16,692 bases of DNA from Paracoccaceae bacterium (GCA_024742655.1 JANSYB010000004.1:1-16692); one strand, 5' to 3'; positions 7,350 through 16,432 are shown, counted from the stretch's first letter. The notes: generated from the letters alone by a model not told the origin. Translations and numbers: made by a program.

Positions 7350-7363
7350 CTTAGATTCGGCAA
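7335..7363 (-). promoter_or_regulatory. Predicted glcD promoter
   Basis: On the - strand TTGCCG (7363-7358) and TATTAC (7340-7335) are separated by 17 nt, each matching four of six consensus positions of a housekeeping promoter. Transcription would start near 7328, about 17 nt before the glcD ATG. The inverted repeat at 7325-7349 is centred on the -10 box. Confidence 0.45.
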
Positions 7364-7445
7364 GCCGTCCTGTTCTGAACGATCCTTGCACAACAACGAC
7401 ACATGCCGTGATGCAGACGTGAGTGCAGGTTACGCCAAATCAAGC

Positions 7446-7451
7446 TATAGT
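7446..7451 (+). promoter_or_regulatory. Possible -10 box of the small secreted-protein gene
   Basis: TATAGT lies 7 nt before the ATG at 7459 and matches a -10 box at five of six positions, but no convincing -35 box is found 16-18 nt upstream. No Shine-Dalgarno is present, so a leaderless or nearly leaderless transcript is possible. Confidence 0.25.
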
Positions 7452-7458
7452 GCACGGC

Positions 7459-7821
7459 ATGAGAAAGATTCCCACCCTTTTGCTGTTGCTGGGTCTGACG
7501 GCGCAAACTGCGTTGGCGGAACCGCCCGAGATCACCGATGTCCGTGTCCACAAGACGGGCATGGTCTGGAGTGTCCATGTCGAACTGCGCCATCCGGATA
7601 CGGGCTGGGAGCACTATGCCGACGCGTGGGAAGTGCTTGACGCAAGCGGCAACAGCCTTGGTCATCGCAAGTTGATGCATCCGCATGTGGAAGAACAGCC
7701 CTTCACACGGTCCCTCAATGGCCTGGTTTTTCCCGATGGCACGCGTGAGATTTTCATCCGCGCAAAATGCTCTGAGCATGGCTGGAACACGCAGACCGTC
7801 CGGGTCGAACTGAAACCGTAA
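7459..7821 (+). CDS. Small secreted protein of unknown function
   Basis: A 120-residue protein starting with a clean signal peptide (MRKIPTLLLL then LGLTAQTALA, cleavage after residue 20), so it acts in the periplasm or outside. The mature part is short and strand-rich, alternating VHVELRHP, ADAWEVLD, REIFIRAKC and TVRVELKP, suggesting a small beta-sandwich. A central LMHPHVEEQPFTRSL (72-86) has a His-Pro-His that could bind a metal, and a single Cys (C104) remains. I do not recognise a named family. The ATG at 7459 was chosen because it begins the signal peptide; an upstream in-frame ATG at 7423 would add 12 non-hydrophobic residues. It is divergent from glcD and convergent with the vWA-like gene, so it is probably transcribed alone. 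Confidence 0.82.
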   Translation: MRKIPTLLLLLGLTAQTALAEPPEITDVRVHKTGMVWSVHVELRHPDTGWEHYADAWEVLDASGNSLGHRKLMHPHVEEQPFTRSLNGLVFPDGTREIFIRAKCSEHGWNTQTVRVELKP

Positions 7822-7832
7822 GCCCGGACACA

Positions 7833-7849
7833 GCCGGATCAGGTCCGGC
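7833..7849. terminator. Short hairpin between convergent genes
   Basis: GCCGGA (7833-7838) and TCCGGC (7844-7849) form a 6-bp stem with a 5-nt loop, 12 nt after the secreted-protein stop. The stop codon of the convergent gene lies within it. No T-run follows on either side, so it may be only a weak or factor-assisted terminator. Confidence 0.3.
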
Positions 7850-9890
7850 GGCCCTCTCTCATCCAGCCTGCGATGATCAGCCCCGAGACCAGCAACAGAA
7901 CCACCCAAGGTGGCAGCAAATCCGTCTGTGTGACCGACCGCGTCTCATACGCGCCACGTGGCGTGATGCCGATCCAGCCACGTCCCGCCGCCGGGCGACC
8001 CGAGCGGACCGCGCGCAGACGCGGCAGACCATCGGACAGGGCAAGAATTCCGCCACCCGTGCGCGACACGAGCGGCGCGAGCGTCTCGGTATCGGCAATG
8101 GTCTGAACGAATTCGATCGGGGCGGCGGGGCCAAGACCGATCACCGCCATCTGGTCGTCATTCTCCAACCGGTACAAACCGACATCGGGGCCATCATACA
8201 GCGCCTCGAAACGCCCCGGCGAGACCTCCTCCAGCTCCATTTCGACCGCGTCACCCGTGGGCGGCGTCACCGTGACCGTCCCAACCGTCTCGGAAAGGGA
8301 CCGCCGGATGATGCGCATCTGCTGACCGGTGGCCTCGGCCCACAGCGCCTCTTCCTCAAGCTCGGGTTCTTTCATCATCCAATGGGCAAGGCGTCGCAGC
8401 AGTTCCAGTTGCGGGCCACCCCCCTCGTAGCCCCGGTTCCAGAGCCAGGCATGATCAGAGGCCAGCAGCGCCACCCGCCCTTCTCCCACACGATCCAGCA
8501 CAAGCAAGGGACGGTCATCCGCCCCGGTCATGACAGCATCACCCGAGGATTGGTTCACCTCGATCTGCCGCATCCAGCGGCCCCATTCCCCGCCGAATTC
8601 CTGTTCCAGCCCGGACGTCACCGGATGCCGCTGGCCGAGATCCGTAACCGTTGGATGAAACCGTTCCTCGATGACACGGGCAGTCGGCCGCGCGGGCACG
8701 ATCGCCTCAAGCGGGGTTCGGTAAAGGCTGTCGGCGCTGGCAAAATCGGGGCCGGCCGCGATCAGCACCGCACCACCCTGTTCGACATAGTTGCGCACAT
8801 TGTCCAGATAGATCGATGGCAGGATACCGCGCCGCTTGTAGCGGTCGAAGATGATCAGGTCGAAATCCTCGATCTTTTCCAGGAACAGCTCTCGCGTGGG
8901 AAAGGCGATCAACGACAGCTCGCGCACCGGAACGCCGTCCTGTTTCTCGGGCGGGCGCAGGATCGTGAAATGCACGAGGTCCACCGAACTGTCGGATTTC
9001 AGCAGGTTGCGCCACGTGCGCCCGCCGGCATGCGGCTCTCCTGAGACCAGCAGAACCGACAGCCGGTCGCGCACGCCGTTGATTTGAACCAGCGCGGTAT
9101 TGTTGCGATCCGTCAGCTCGCCTTCGGCCGCCGGGGTCGAGAATTGCAGCACGTTGCGCCCGCCATGCGGCAGCATCACCGGCAGTTCGATGTCCTGACC
9201 GATGGGCGCCTGCACGCGCTGCGGTGGCTCCCCGTCGATGGAGATGTCCACCGGCACAGTGGTCACGCCTTCGGGGGCCGCGCCGGTATCGTCGATGCGC
9301 AGGGTCATCGTGATCTGCTCGCCCAGAATGGCAAAGGCGGGGGCGTTGTCGATGGTCAGCTTGCGGTCCCAATCCTCGTCACGGCCAGTGTGCAGCAGGT
9401 GCAAAGGCGCCGGCATGTCGGGCGCCCGGTCCAGATCATGAACACGGCCATCCGACAGAAGGATCGCCCCGGCGATGCGCCCGTTGGGTTCCTCGGCCAT
9501 CGCTTCGGCGAGGGCGGTCATCATGCGCGTTCCGCTGTTGTCCACGCCGTCGGGAACGGTTACGCGGCGCACGTCGGTGTTTTCACGCGCCTCGATCCGC
9601 GCGGCGAGCGTTTCGGCCGCCTCTTCGGTGGCCATGGTCCTGTCGCCAAGGCTCTGACTGGTGCTTTCATCCTCGACCAGCAGAACGATATCAGTCAGCG
9701 GCTCACGATCCTCTTGCTGGTACACAGGCCCGGCCAGCGCGCCGAGAATGACCAAACCCGCCAACGCGCGCAGCGGCCAGCCAGACAGGCCGCGCCAAAG
9801 GGCAAGCGCGATACCGGCCATCAGCATGCCCGACAAGCCGGCGATCAGCCACCAGCTCAACAGCGGATCGAAAATCAGCGTTCCGGTCAT
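7839..9890 (-). CDS. Membrane protein with vWA (MIDAS) motif and GATase-like domain
   Basis: A 683-residue protein, the last gene of the moxR operon. Two helices lie at the N-terminus (about 11-31 and 40-55), followed by IVLLVEDESTSQS with an intact DxSxS MIDAS motif (D74, S76, S78), then a long periplasmic part. The middle, with DLIIFDRYKRRGILPSIYLD, NYVEQGGAVLIAAGP and VGEGRVALLASDHAWLWNRG, resembles the class I glutamine-amidotransferase-like fold found in such proteins, without an obvious catalytic Cys. One helix (about 658-677) sits near the C-terminus. Its ATG overlaps the stop of the preceding gene (ATGA, 9887-9890). It is likely a partner of the MoxR ATPase in an envelope-facing complex. 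The function is unknown and the domain limits are estimates by eye. Confidence 0.8.
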   Translation of the reverse strand: MTGTLIFDPLLSWWLIAGLSGMLMAGIALALWRGLSGWPLRALAGLVILGALAGPVYQQEDREPLTDIVLLVEDESTSQSLGDRTMATEEAAETLAARIEARENTDVRRVTVPDGVDNSGTRMMTALAEAMAEEPNGRIAGAILLSDGRVHDLDRAPDMPAPLHLLHTGRDEDWDRKLTIDNAPAFAILGEQITMTLRIDDTGAAPEGVTTVPVDISIDGEPPQRVQAPIGQDIELPVMLPHGGRNVLQFSTPAAEGELTDRNNTALVQINGVRDRLSVLLVSGEPHAGGRTWRNLLKSDSSVDLVHFTILRPPEKQDGVPVRELSLIAFPTRELFLEKIEDFDLIIFDRYKRRGILPSIYLDNVRNYVEQGGAVLIAAGPDFASADSLYRTPLEAIVPARPTARVIEERFHPTVTDLGQRHPVTSGLEQEFGGEWGRWMRQIEVNQSSGDAVMTGADDRPLLVLDRVGEGRVALLASDHAWLWNRGYEGGGPQLELLRRLAHWMMKEPELEEEALWAEATGQQMRIIRRSLSETVGTVTVTPPTGDAVEMELEEVSPGRFEALYDGPDVGLYRLENDDQMAVIGLGPAAPIEFVQTIADTETLAPLVSRTGGGILALSDGLPRLRAVRSGRPAAGRGWIGITPRGAYETRSVTQTDLLPPWVVLLLVSGLIIAGWMREGRRT

Positions 9891-12652
9891 TGGCCCAACC
9901 TGTCCAGAAGCGCAGGCACATGAACCTGGTCCGATTTGTAGTTGCCTGTCAGAACATGCATCACGAGGTTGACGCCAAAGCGATAGGCCAGTTCCCGCTG
10001 GCGCTCGCCGGAAAACCCGCGCCCGACCGGGTAAAGGGGATTGCCACGGCTATCCATCGCCCAGGCCGCGGCCCAATCATTGCCGCCGATCACCACTGGC
10101 GTCACGTTGTCGTTGAGATTGCGGAACGGCATGCCCTCGACCTGTTCTGCATCGGGGGGCGCGGCCTCGACCCAGACGGGCCGGCCGGAATGACGCCCCG
10201 GGAAATCCTGCAGAAGGTAGAATGTCCGGGTCAGAACGTGATCATCGGGAATAGGCTCGATCGGCGGAATATCCAGCGGTGCGGCCAACCGTTGCAGTTT
10301 CCGACCATTGGGTGAAGAGGCCCCGAACCCGGCCACGTTGGCATCACGCGTGTCGAACAGGATCATCCCGCCGGTGCGCAGGTAATCGTTCAGCTTCACG
10401 TAGGCCTCGGCCGACGGGATCGGCTGATCCGGGGTGACCGGCCAGTAGAGCAACGGGTAGACAGCCAGTTCATCCATCTCAAGATCGACGCCGACGGGCG
10501 CTGCCGGCTCCACGGATGTGCGGAAAAACAGGGTCTCGCCCAGCCCCATCAGACCGGAGCGAGCCATCTCATCCAGCTGTGGATCGCCTGTCAGAACATG
10601 GGCCAGCACCACCTCGGAGGCCGCCAGCAACGCCTTGTCCCGGTCGGATTGCGTCTGGGCCTCGGCGCCGCCGGGTATCAACAGGGTCGCGGCAACGATC
10701 CCGGTGATCGCCGCACGCGCCGGGGCCAGACGCCCGGACAAGGCAAGCGACGCGATGACATCCGCCATCAGGAGCAACAGAGCCCCAGCCAGCAACCAAC
10801 CACCAAGCGGGGCCTCGGGTGGCCGCTCCAGCCCGGTCACCGGCACGCGTGCGGGCCATGTCGTCGGCGCCAGTTCCGTATCGGGCGCAATCACGTTCAG
10901 CGCGAACCGGCGGTCCGGACCTTCGTAGAGGCCCGGCTGCAAATCGGCTCCGATCATGTCCGAGATCAACCGTTCTCCGTCCACACCGGGCAGTGTTCCG
11001 GCCTCACGCAAGGTGCCGAACCCGTCCAGAACCTGAACCGGCTGCCATGTCGTGCCCTGTAATTCAGCCAGATCCGGCAGTGCCACGGCAGACGAGACCG
11101 CCAATCTCTCCAGCATCTGAACGAACAGGCCCGACAACGGCAGCGACGACCATTCCGCATTCGCGGTCACGTGGAACAGCACCACCTGCCCCGTGCCGAT
11201 CCGCTTGCGCGTGACCAGAGGCGTGCCATCGCTCAACTGTGCGATCACCCGGTCGGCCAGCGTCGGATCGGGCTGGGCCATGACTTGCGCACTGACCGTC
11301 ACGTCATCGGGGATCGGCAAACCGAAGAACGGGCTGCTTTCGGCAAAAGGCGCCAGGGCCTTGGGCTCTCCCCAACTCATCGCGCCACCGACGGAACGAC
11401 CACCGGCACGCAGTCGCACCGGCAAAAGCGGCGCCTCTTCGGACCGGGCGACATCCGAGGCCGCCAGCCGCGGACCGGCAAAGCGCAAAAGCATCCCACC
11501 CTGCTCGGTCCATTCCAGCAGGGCGGCCTGTTCGGCGCCAGACAGTGTCGCCACATCGGCCAGAACGATCACATCCGGATTGGCGGGCAGAACATCCATC
11601 AACGCGCCATCAAGAATATCGGCGGAGGGTTCGAGCGCCTGTTCCAGGTAATGCAGCGGCGACAGAAGCTCCAGCCCCTCGCGATCCTCGCGGCCCGCAA
11701 TAAGGGCCACCTCGCGCCGTTTCAGGCTGTCATCGGTCAGGGTCACGGCCCCGGCATGGGATTGACCGGCGATCTCGAACCGCGTCAGGCGCGCGCGCAA
11801 TTCCGCCGGCAGGGTCAGGGCGCCAGTTGCCTGCGTGGCGCCGGCCTCGAAATTCAGCGGCAAAGTTGCCAGCAGGCGCGGCACACCGGATGGGTCGCGG
11901 CCATGGGCCTCGACGGAAATTTCTCGGGCCGGGCCGGGCGACACACGCCGGGCCGTGACCTGAAGAGTGCCATCCTCGACCGTGGCCGGGGTCAGCGCCA
12001 GCACCGGAACCGCGCTTTCATGCACCGTAACGGGGCCGCGTGATTCAAGCGCCTGCAACAGACGGTCTCGACCCTCACGGGCCAGACCATCGGAAAACCA
12101 GCGGGTCTCGAATGACGTGTCACCCAGCACCGCGGCGGCCTGCGCCATGTCACCGGGGCCTGGCGCCCAGGCCGACGGGGCAAGACCCGACAAACGACTG
12201 CGCCAGGATTCGGCTGACTGGAAAACAGGCGGCTCGGGTGCCGTCAGGCGCAGCACCGCGACCGGGCGCGATGCCCGTCCAGCCTCGGCCAGCATCGTAT
12301 CAAGAAGGGCGGATTTGGACGGCCAGTCACGCGCGCTGGACCAGCTGGCATCCAGCACGATCAGCATTGGTCCGGTGCGCACGGTATCACCCTCATCACG
12401 CGGGTTCAGCACCGGCCCGGCAAGGCCGATGATAACAGCCGCCACCGCCAGCATCCTGAGCAGCAGAAGCCACCACGGCGTGCGATCCGTCACACTGTCG
12501 TCATCGCGCAGGCCCAGCAAGAGCGCCACACCCGGAAAACGCCGCCGGATCGGCGCCGGCGGTACGGCCCGCAGGATCACCCACAGGATCGGCAGGGCCG
12601 CCAGCGCGACCAGCAACCAAGGGACCGTGAAACCGATGGGGCCGATGATCAT
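9887..12652 (-). CDS. BatA-like membrane protein with C-terminal DUF4159 domain
   Basis: A 921-residue protein. The N-terminus matches the aerotolerance-regulator (BatA) N-terminal domain: helix at 9-30, RRRFPGVALL, then helix at 61-80. A von Willebrand A region follows with MLIVLDASWS, an intact DxSxS motif (D101, S103, S105). A GATase-like segment containing DVIVLADVATLSGAEQAALL and EQGGMLLRFAGP lies in the middle. Two further helices (GGWLLAGALLLLMADVIASL, then ITGIVAATLLIPGG) separate this from the C-terminal DUF4159 domain (about 700-910), with DELAVYPLLYWPVTP, YLRTGGMILFDTRD and RQRELAYRFGVNLVMHVLTGNYK. It starts by ATGA overlap with the DUF58 gene and ends by ATGA overlap with the next gene. 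It probably recruits or responds to the MoxR ATPase at the membrane; its target is unknown. Confidence 0.85.
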   Translation of the reverse strand: MIIGPIGFTVPWLLVALAALPILWVILRAVPPAPIRRRFPGVALLLGLRDDDSVTDRTPWWLLLLRMLAVAAVIIGLAGPVLNPRDEGDTVRTGPMLIVLDASWSSARDWPSKSALLDTMLAEAGRASRPVAVLRLTAPEPPVFQSAESWRSRLSGLAPSAWAPGPGDMAQAAAVLGDTSFETRWFSDGLAREGRDRLLQALESRGPVTVHESAVPVLALTPATVEDGTLQVTARRVSPGPAREISVEAHGRDPSGVPRLLATLPLNFEAGATQATGALTLPAELRARLTRFEIAGQSHAGAVTLTDDSLKRREVALIAGREDREGLELLSPLHYLEQALEPSADILDGALMDVLPANPDVIVLADVATLSGAEQAALLEWTEQGGMLLRFAGPRLAASDVARSEEAPLLPVRLRAGGRSVGGAMSWGEPKALAPFAESSPFFGLPIPDDVTVSAQVMAQPDPTLADRVIAQLSDGTPLVTRKRIGTGQVVLFHVTANAEWSSLPLSGLFVQMLERLAVSSAVALPDLAELQGTTWQPVQVLDGFGTLREAGTLPGVDGERLISDMIGADLQPGLYEGPDRRFALNVIAPDTELAPTTWPARVPVTGLERPPEAPLGGWLLAGALLLLMADVIASLALSGRLAPARAAITGIVAATLLIPGGAEAQTQSDRDKALLAASEVVLAHVLTGDPQLDEMARSGLMGLGETLFFRTSVEPAAPVGVDLEMDELAVYPLLYWPVTPDQPIPSAEAYVKLNDYLRTGGMILFDTRDANVAGFGASSPNGRKLQRLAAPLDIPPIEPIPDDHVLTRTFYLLQDFPGRHSGRPVWVEAAPPDAEQVEGMPFRNLNDNVTPVVIGGNDWAAAWAMDSRGNPLYPVGRGFSGERQRELAYRFGVNLVMHVLTGNYKSDQVHVPALLDRLGQ

Positions 12653-13523
12653 CTGCCATGCCCCCCGTCAAACGCGTTATAGAGCCACAAAAGCGCCGAT
12701 TGCGCGCTGTCCGACGTGTGGTGCAGGCCGTATTGCCAGCCGGTCTTGCTGCACAGGGTGCGCAACTCATCCTTCCGTGCTGCGAGCCGGGCCAGGTACT
12801 TGTCCCGCAACTCTGAAGCCTTGAGCGTTTCATGCGCCAGCGTCCCGCCCACGCTTTCAAAGATGGTGCGCCCGCGATAGGGAAAGCTTTCCTCGGCCGG
12901 GTCCAGAACCTGAAAGAGCACGCCCTGCACACCGCGATCCGCGGCCGCTGTCAGGGCCTCGCGGACAGGTGCGATATCGCCAAGAAAGTCCGACAGGAAC
13001 AGCGCCCGGCCATGCGCGGCCATCCCCTCGGTCTGCGGGGCGCCGTAATCCGCCTCGCCCTCGCGCAAGAGCGCCTCGGCCACCCGCGAAATCTGCGCCT
13101 CTCCGCGCCGCGGCGGCACCTCGTCTCCCGAAAGGCCGACGCGCTCTCCGGCGCGGTTCAAAAGGATGGAAATCGCCAAAGCCACCAAGCGCGCACGGTC
13201 AGCCTTCTCCGGCAAATCATCACCCGATGCAAACCGCATGGAGGCCGCCTGATCGACCCAGATGGTCACGCTCTGTGCGATCTGCCATTCGCGTTGCCGG
13301 ATAAACTGTGTGTCCGACCGGGCGGAGCGCCGCCAATCGATGTGGCGCAATTCGTCCCCGGCCTGAACCGGGCGGTATTGCCAGAAATCATCGCCCATTC
13401 CGGCCCGGCGGCGCCCATGCTCCCCCAAAAGGACGGTACCGGCCAGCTGCTCTGCCCGTGCCAGAAGCGCGGGGAAGCGAGAGGCCTCGGACTCTGAACG
13501 TGCACGGAGGGGGGCGGACAAGG

Positions 13524-13527
<4 letters not shown>
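12649..13527 (-). CDS. DUF58 protein of the MoxR operon, TTG start
   Basis: A 292-residue soluble protein with the DUF58 core DDFWQYRPVQAGDELRHIDW (46-65) followed by RRSARSDTQFIRQREWQ. The C-terminal half is vWA-like: SVTIWVDQAASM (86-97) lies where a MIDAS motif is expected, but reads D-x-A-x-S instead of D-x-S-x-S, so metal binding may be weak or absent. Such proteins are usual partners of MoxR ATPases. The start is a TTG (13527) overlapping the moxR stop in a TTGA junction, with GAGG 7 nt upstream; no ATG occurs before residue 44, inside the conserved core. Its stop overlaps the next ATG by four bases. Confidence 0.87.
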
Positions 13528-14531
<1,004 letters not shown>

Positions 14532-14546
14532 GGCAAAACTCCATCA

Positions 14547-14580
14547 TGCGCTATATCGTTGAGGTAGAGTGTATAGCGCA
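14547..14580. promoter_or_regulatory. 9-bp inverted repeat in the moxR/DUF1285 divergent promoter region
   Basis: TGCGCTATA (14547-14555) and TATAGCGCA (14572-14580) are perfect reverse complements with a 16-nt spacer. Each arm contains TATAGC, reading outward as a -10 box: towards moxR from 14555 down and towards the DUF1285 gene from 14572 up. It could be two back-to-back -10 boxes, or an operator controlling both genes. No good -35 boxes are seen in either direction. Confidence 0.4.
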
Positions 14581-14588
14581 GAAGCAAA

Positions 14589-15182
14589 ATGGCAAAAGCA
14601 ATGAGTGCCAATTCCATCACGACACCGTCAGCCGAAAGCCTCGCCGCCGCCGCAAAAGAGGTCGGAAAGAAGGGGCTGCCGCCAGTTCACCTTTGGAATC
14701 CGCCGTTTTGCGGCGATATCGATATGCATATCGCACGCGACGGCACATGGTTTTACGAGGGTGGCCCGATCCGAAGGCCGGGCCTCGTGCGGCTGTTTTC
14801 AACGATTCTGCGCAAGGAGGGGGATCGGTTCTTTCTGGTCACGCCGGTGGAGAAAGTCGGCATCACCGTCCAGGACGCACCATTCGTAGCGGTCGACTTC
14901 GAGATCCGCGGCGATGATGAAGGCCAATCCCTGATCTTCGAGACCAATGTCGGGGATCATGTCACCGCCGACCCCGAGCACCCGATTCGCGTGGCGCGTG
15001 ACCCCGAGACAGGAGAGCCATCTCCCTACGTTCTGGTCCGAGATGGTCTTGAGGCCCTGATCGACCGCAAGAGCTTTTACCGGATGGTCGAGTTGGGAAC
15101 GTCCCGCAAAGGCTGGTTCGGGGTGTGTTCGGGGGGTGCATTCTTTGAGATCATTCCCGAAAACGAACTATCGGGGGACTAG
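14589..15182 (+). CDS. DUF1285 domain protein
   Basis: A 197-residue cytoplasmic protein matching the DUF1285 family, recognisable by [20 protein letters not shown], then [20 protein letters not shown], and by [16 protein letters not shown] and [11 protein letters not shown]. No catalytic motif is known for the family and no membrane segment or signal peptide is present. The start is uncertain: ATG 14589 or ATG 14601 (residue 5), neither with a strong Shine-Dalgarno. It is divergent from moxR, sharing its upstream region, and its end carries the Shine-Dalgarno (GGGGGA) of the next gene 3 nt after its stop, so the two + strand genes are probably one transcript. A function linked to the MoxR system is possible from position but not shown. 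Confidence 0.85.
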   Translation: MAKAMSANSITTPSAESLAAAAKEVGKKGLPPVHLWNPPFCGDIDMHIARDGTWFYEGGPIRRPGLVRLFSTILRKEGDRFFLVTPVEKVGITVQDAPFVAVDFEIRGDDEGQSLIFETNVGDHVTADPEHPIRVARDPETGEPSPYVLVRDGLEALIDRKSFYRMVELGTSRKGWFGVCSGGAFFEIIPENELSGD

Positions 15183-15185
15183 GCA

Positions 15186-15887
15186 GTGCCCAATCCGGTT
15201 GCAGTGATTGTCGGTGTCGGCCCGGGCTTGTCCGCATCGCTGGCACGTCGCTTGTCGAAGGCCGGATATGATCTGGTTCTGGCGGCACGCGACGTGAACA
15301 AACTCGCACAATTGGCGCAGGAAACAGGCGCAAGAACGGTTGCACTCGAGGCCAGTGATCCAAAGGGCATGCAGGCGCTTTTCGATGGTCTGCCAACAGC
15401 GCCACGGGTGGCGGTATACAACCCGTCCATGCGGGTGCGCGGCCCGGTTGCCGAGGTGGATCCGGCCGACGTACTCAACGCGCTGAATATCACGGCATAT
15501 GGTGCGTTTCTGATGGGTCAGGCCGCCGCCCGCACGATGCTGCAAGCCGCGCCGGATGCCACGGGCAAACGCGGTACGATCCTGTTCACCGGGGCCTCGG
15601 CAGGCACCAAGGGGTTCGCCCAATCCGCCGCTTTTGCCATGGGCAAATTCGCCCAACGTGGGCTGGCCGAAAGCATGGCACGGGAACTGCATCCCAAGGG
15701 AATACACGTGGCTTGGGTCAATATTGATGGATCAATCCGTAACCCGGGCCGGACAGAGCCCGCAGATCAGCCCGACAGCATGCTATGGCCCGACGCCATC
15801 GCGCGGGCCTATCTCAATCTGATTGATCAGGATCGGTCTGTCTGGTCGAACGAGTTGACCCTCAGACCCTGGGTTGAGCGGTTCTGA
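15186..15887 (+). CDS. Short-chain dehydrogenase/reductase-like protein with Tyr-to-Phe change
   Basis: A 233-residue Rossmann-fold protein. The cofactor motif is GVGPGLS (10-16) and the acidic/basic loop AARDVNKL (34-41) suits NAD(P). The NPS at 79-81 stands where NNAG is usual, and the catalytic Ser is S138 in TGASAG. The YxxxK motif reads FAMGK (150-154), so the proton-donating Tyr is Phe while Lys154 is kept; the protein may bind NAD(P) without ordinary SDR chemistry, or use another residue. GTG 15186 is the start, with GGGGGA 7 nt upstream inside the DUF1285 gene. It follows the DUF1285 gene by 3 nt, implying co-transcription. The family is sure, the substrate unknown. Confidence 0.87.
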   Translation: MPNPVAVIVGVGPGLSASLARRLSKAGYDLVLAARDVNKLAQLAQETGARTVALEASDPKGMQALFDGLPTAPRVAVYNPSMRVRGPVAEVDPADVLNALNITAYGAFLMGQAAARTMLQAAPDATGKRGTILFTGASAGTKGFAQSAAFAMGKFAQRGLAESMARELHPKGIHVAWVNIDGSIRNPGRTEPADQPDSMLWPDAIARAYLNLIDQDRSVWSNELTLRPWVERF

Positions 15888-15905
15888 AAATACCCGCTCT
15901 GACAC

Positions 15906-15923
15906 CGGGGCACCAAGACCCCG
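15906..15923 (+). terminator. Hairpin downstream of the SDR-like gene
   Basis: CGGGG (15906-15910) pairs with CCCCG (15919-15923) around an 8-nt loop, 18 nt after the stop codon. The following bases (aggctatagata) are not a T-run, so this is at best a weak terminator. Confidence 0.3.
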
Positions 15924-15932
15924 AGGCTATAG

Positions 15933-16001
15933 ATAAAGAAGGGGCGGCATAAGGATACTTGAGGTAAGTCCCAGCCGCCCCTCTAAGCAAAAATCGCTTA
16001 G
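15933..16001 (-). terminator. Two-hairpin terminator of the small lipoprotein gene
   Basis: Reading leftward from the lipoprotein stop, CTAAGC/GCTTAG (15983-15988 with 15996-16001) forms a 6-bp hairpin, then AGGGGCGGC and GCCGCCCCT (arms 15974-15982 and 15940-15948) form a perfect 9-bp stem with a 25-nt loop. On the - strand this is followed by TTCTTTAT (15940-15933), a typical terminator tail. It may also stop + strand transcripts from the SDR-like gene. Confidence 0.6.
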
Positions 16002-16011
16002 TTGACTGCGA

Positions 16012-16128
16012 TCAGTACTTTTCCGAGACCGGCTCGGGTTCGATCATGATGACCTCTTCTTCCTGCTGAGCACAGGCCGAAAGGCCAAGAACGGTGACCA
16101 GAGCGGCCGCAATTGCAAACTTGTTCAT
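16012..16128 (-). CDS. Small 38-residue lipoprotein
   Basis: A 38-residue protein made of a lipoprotein signal peptide and a short acidic tail. MNKFAIAAALVTVLG is followed by the lipobox LSAC with Cys19, giving a mature peptide of 20 residues rich in Glu (EEEVIMIEPEPVSEKY). It should be lipid-anchored in the outer or inner membrane. ATG 16128 was chosen because it begins the signal peptide and an AGGGGA Shine-Dalgarno-like sequence lies about 10 nt upstream; the frame is open further upstream but without lipoprotein-like sequence. A good -35 box and a strong terminator suggest a single-gene, well-expressed unit. Function unknown; entericidin-like short lipoproteins are a loose comparison only. 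Confidence 0.78.
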   Translation of the reverse strand: MNKFAIAAALVTVLGLSACAQQEEEVIMIEPEPVSEKY

Positions 16129-16157
16129 AGGACATTCCCCTTTGGTTTTACGGAAAT

Positions 16158-16187
16158 GATATTGTTCGGGAATTCCGGGGTCGTCAA
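16158..16187 (-). promoter_or_regulatory. Predicted promoter of the small lipoprotein gene
   Basis: TTGACG (16187-16182) is an excellent -35 box. AATATC (16163-16158) lies 18 nt downstream as a weaker -10 box (three of six matches). A palindrome GGAATTCC lies between them. Transcription would begin near 16151, giving a leader of about 22 nt. Confidence 0.45.
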
Positions 16188-16391
16188 CGCTTTTAGACAG
16201 GATTGCCGATGAAACCCCTGTATAGATGCAAACGAATGACAAAGTGGGCAATTCACACTGCTCTGTTCAGCATCGGGCAACGACCAGAGAGCAAGAAATC
16301 ACATACAGATCAGCTTGATAGGCACAGTACATCGGGAATCGCCGGTTCGGGCCAAAAGTCGCTCCGGTAATCGCGGCAGAAGGCCAAACCG

Positions 16392-16432
16392 CGCCGCAGA
16401 CCCGCAATCGGCGGTGCGTCTGCGGCGATTGC
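16392..16432 (-). terminator. Hairpin region downstream of polA
   Basis: CGCCGCAGAC (16392-16401) and GTCTGCGGCG (16418-16427) form a perfect 10-bp stem with a 16-nt loop, about 67 nt after the polA stop on the - strand. Only a short T-run (CGGTTTGG) follows. A second, overlapping stem of 7 bp, GCAATCG (16404-16410) with CGATTGC (16426-16432), could form instead or as a pseudoknot. Confidence 0.4.

Noticed and set aside
9084..9923. Long open frame on the + strand opposite the vWA/GATase-like gene
   Set aside because: Shadow frame with low-complexity Arg/Gln/His-rich sequence and no recognisable motif; the - strand gene is strongly supported.
11171..12043. Long open frame on the + strand opposite the BatA/DUF4159 gene
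   Set aside because: Antisense shadow with no motif; the - strand protein has clear domains.
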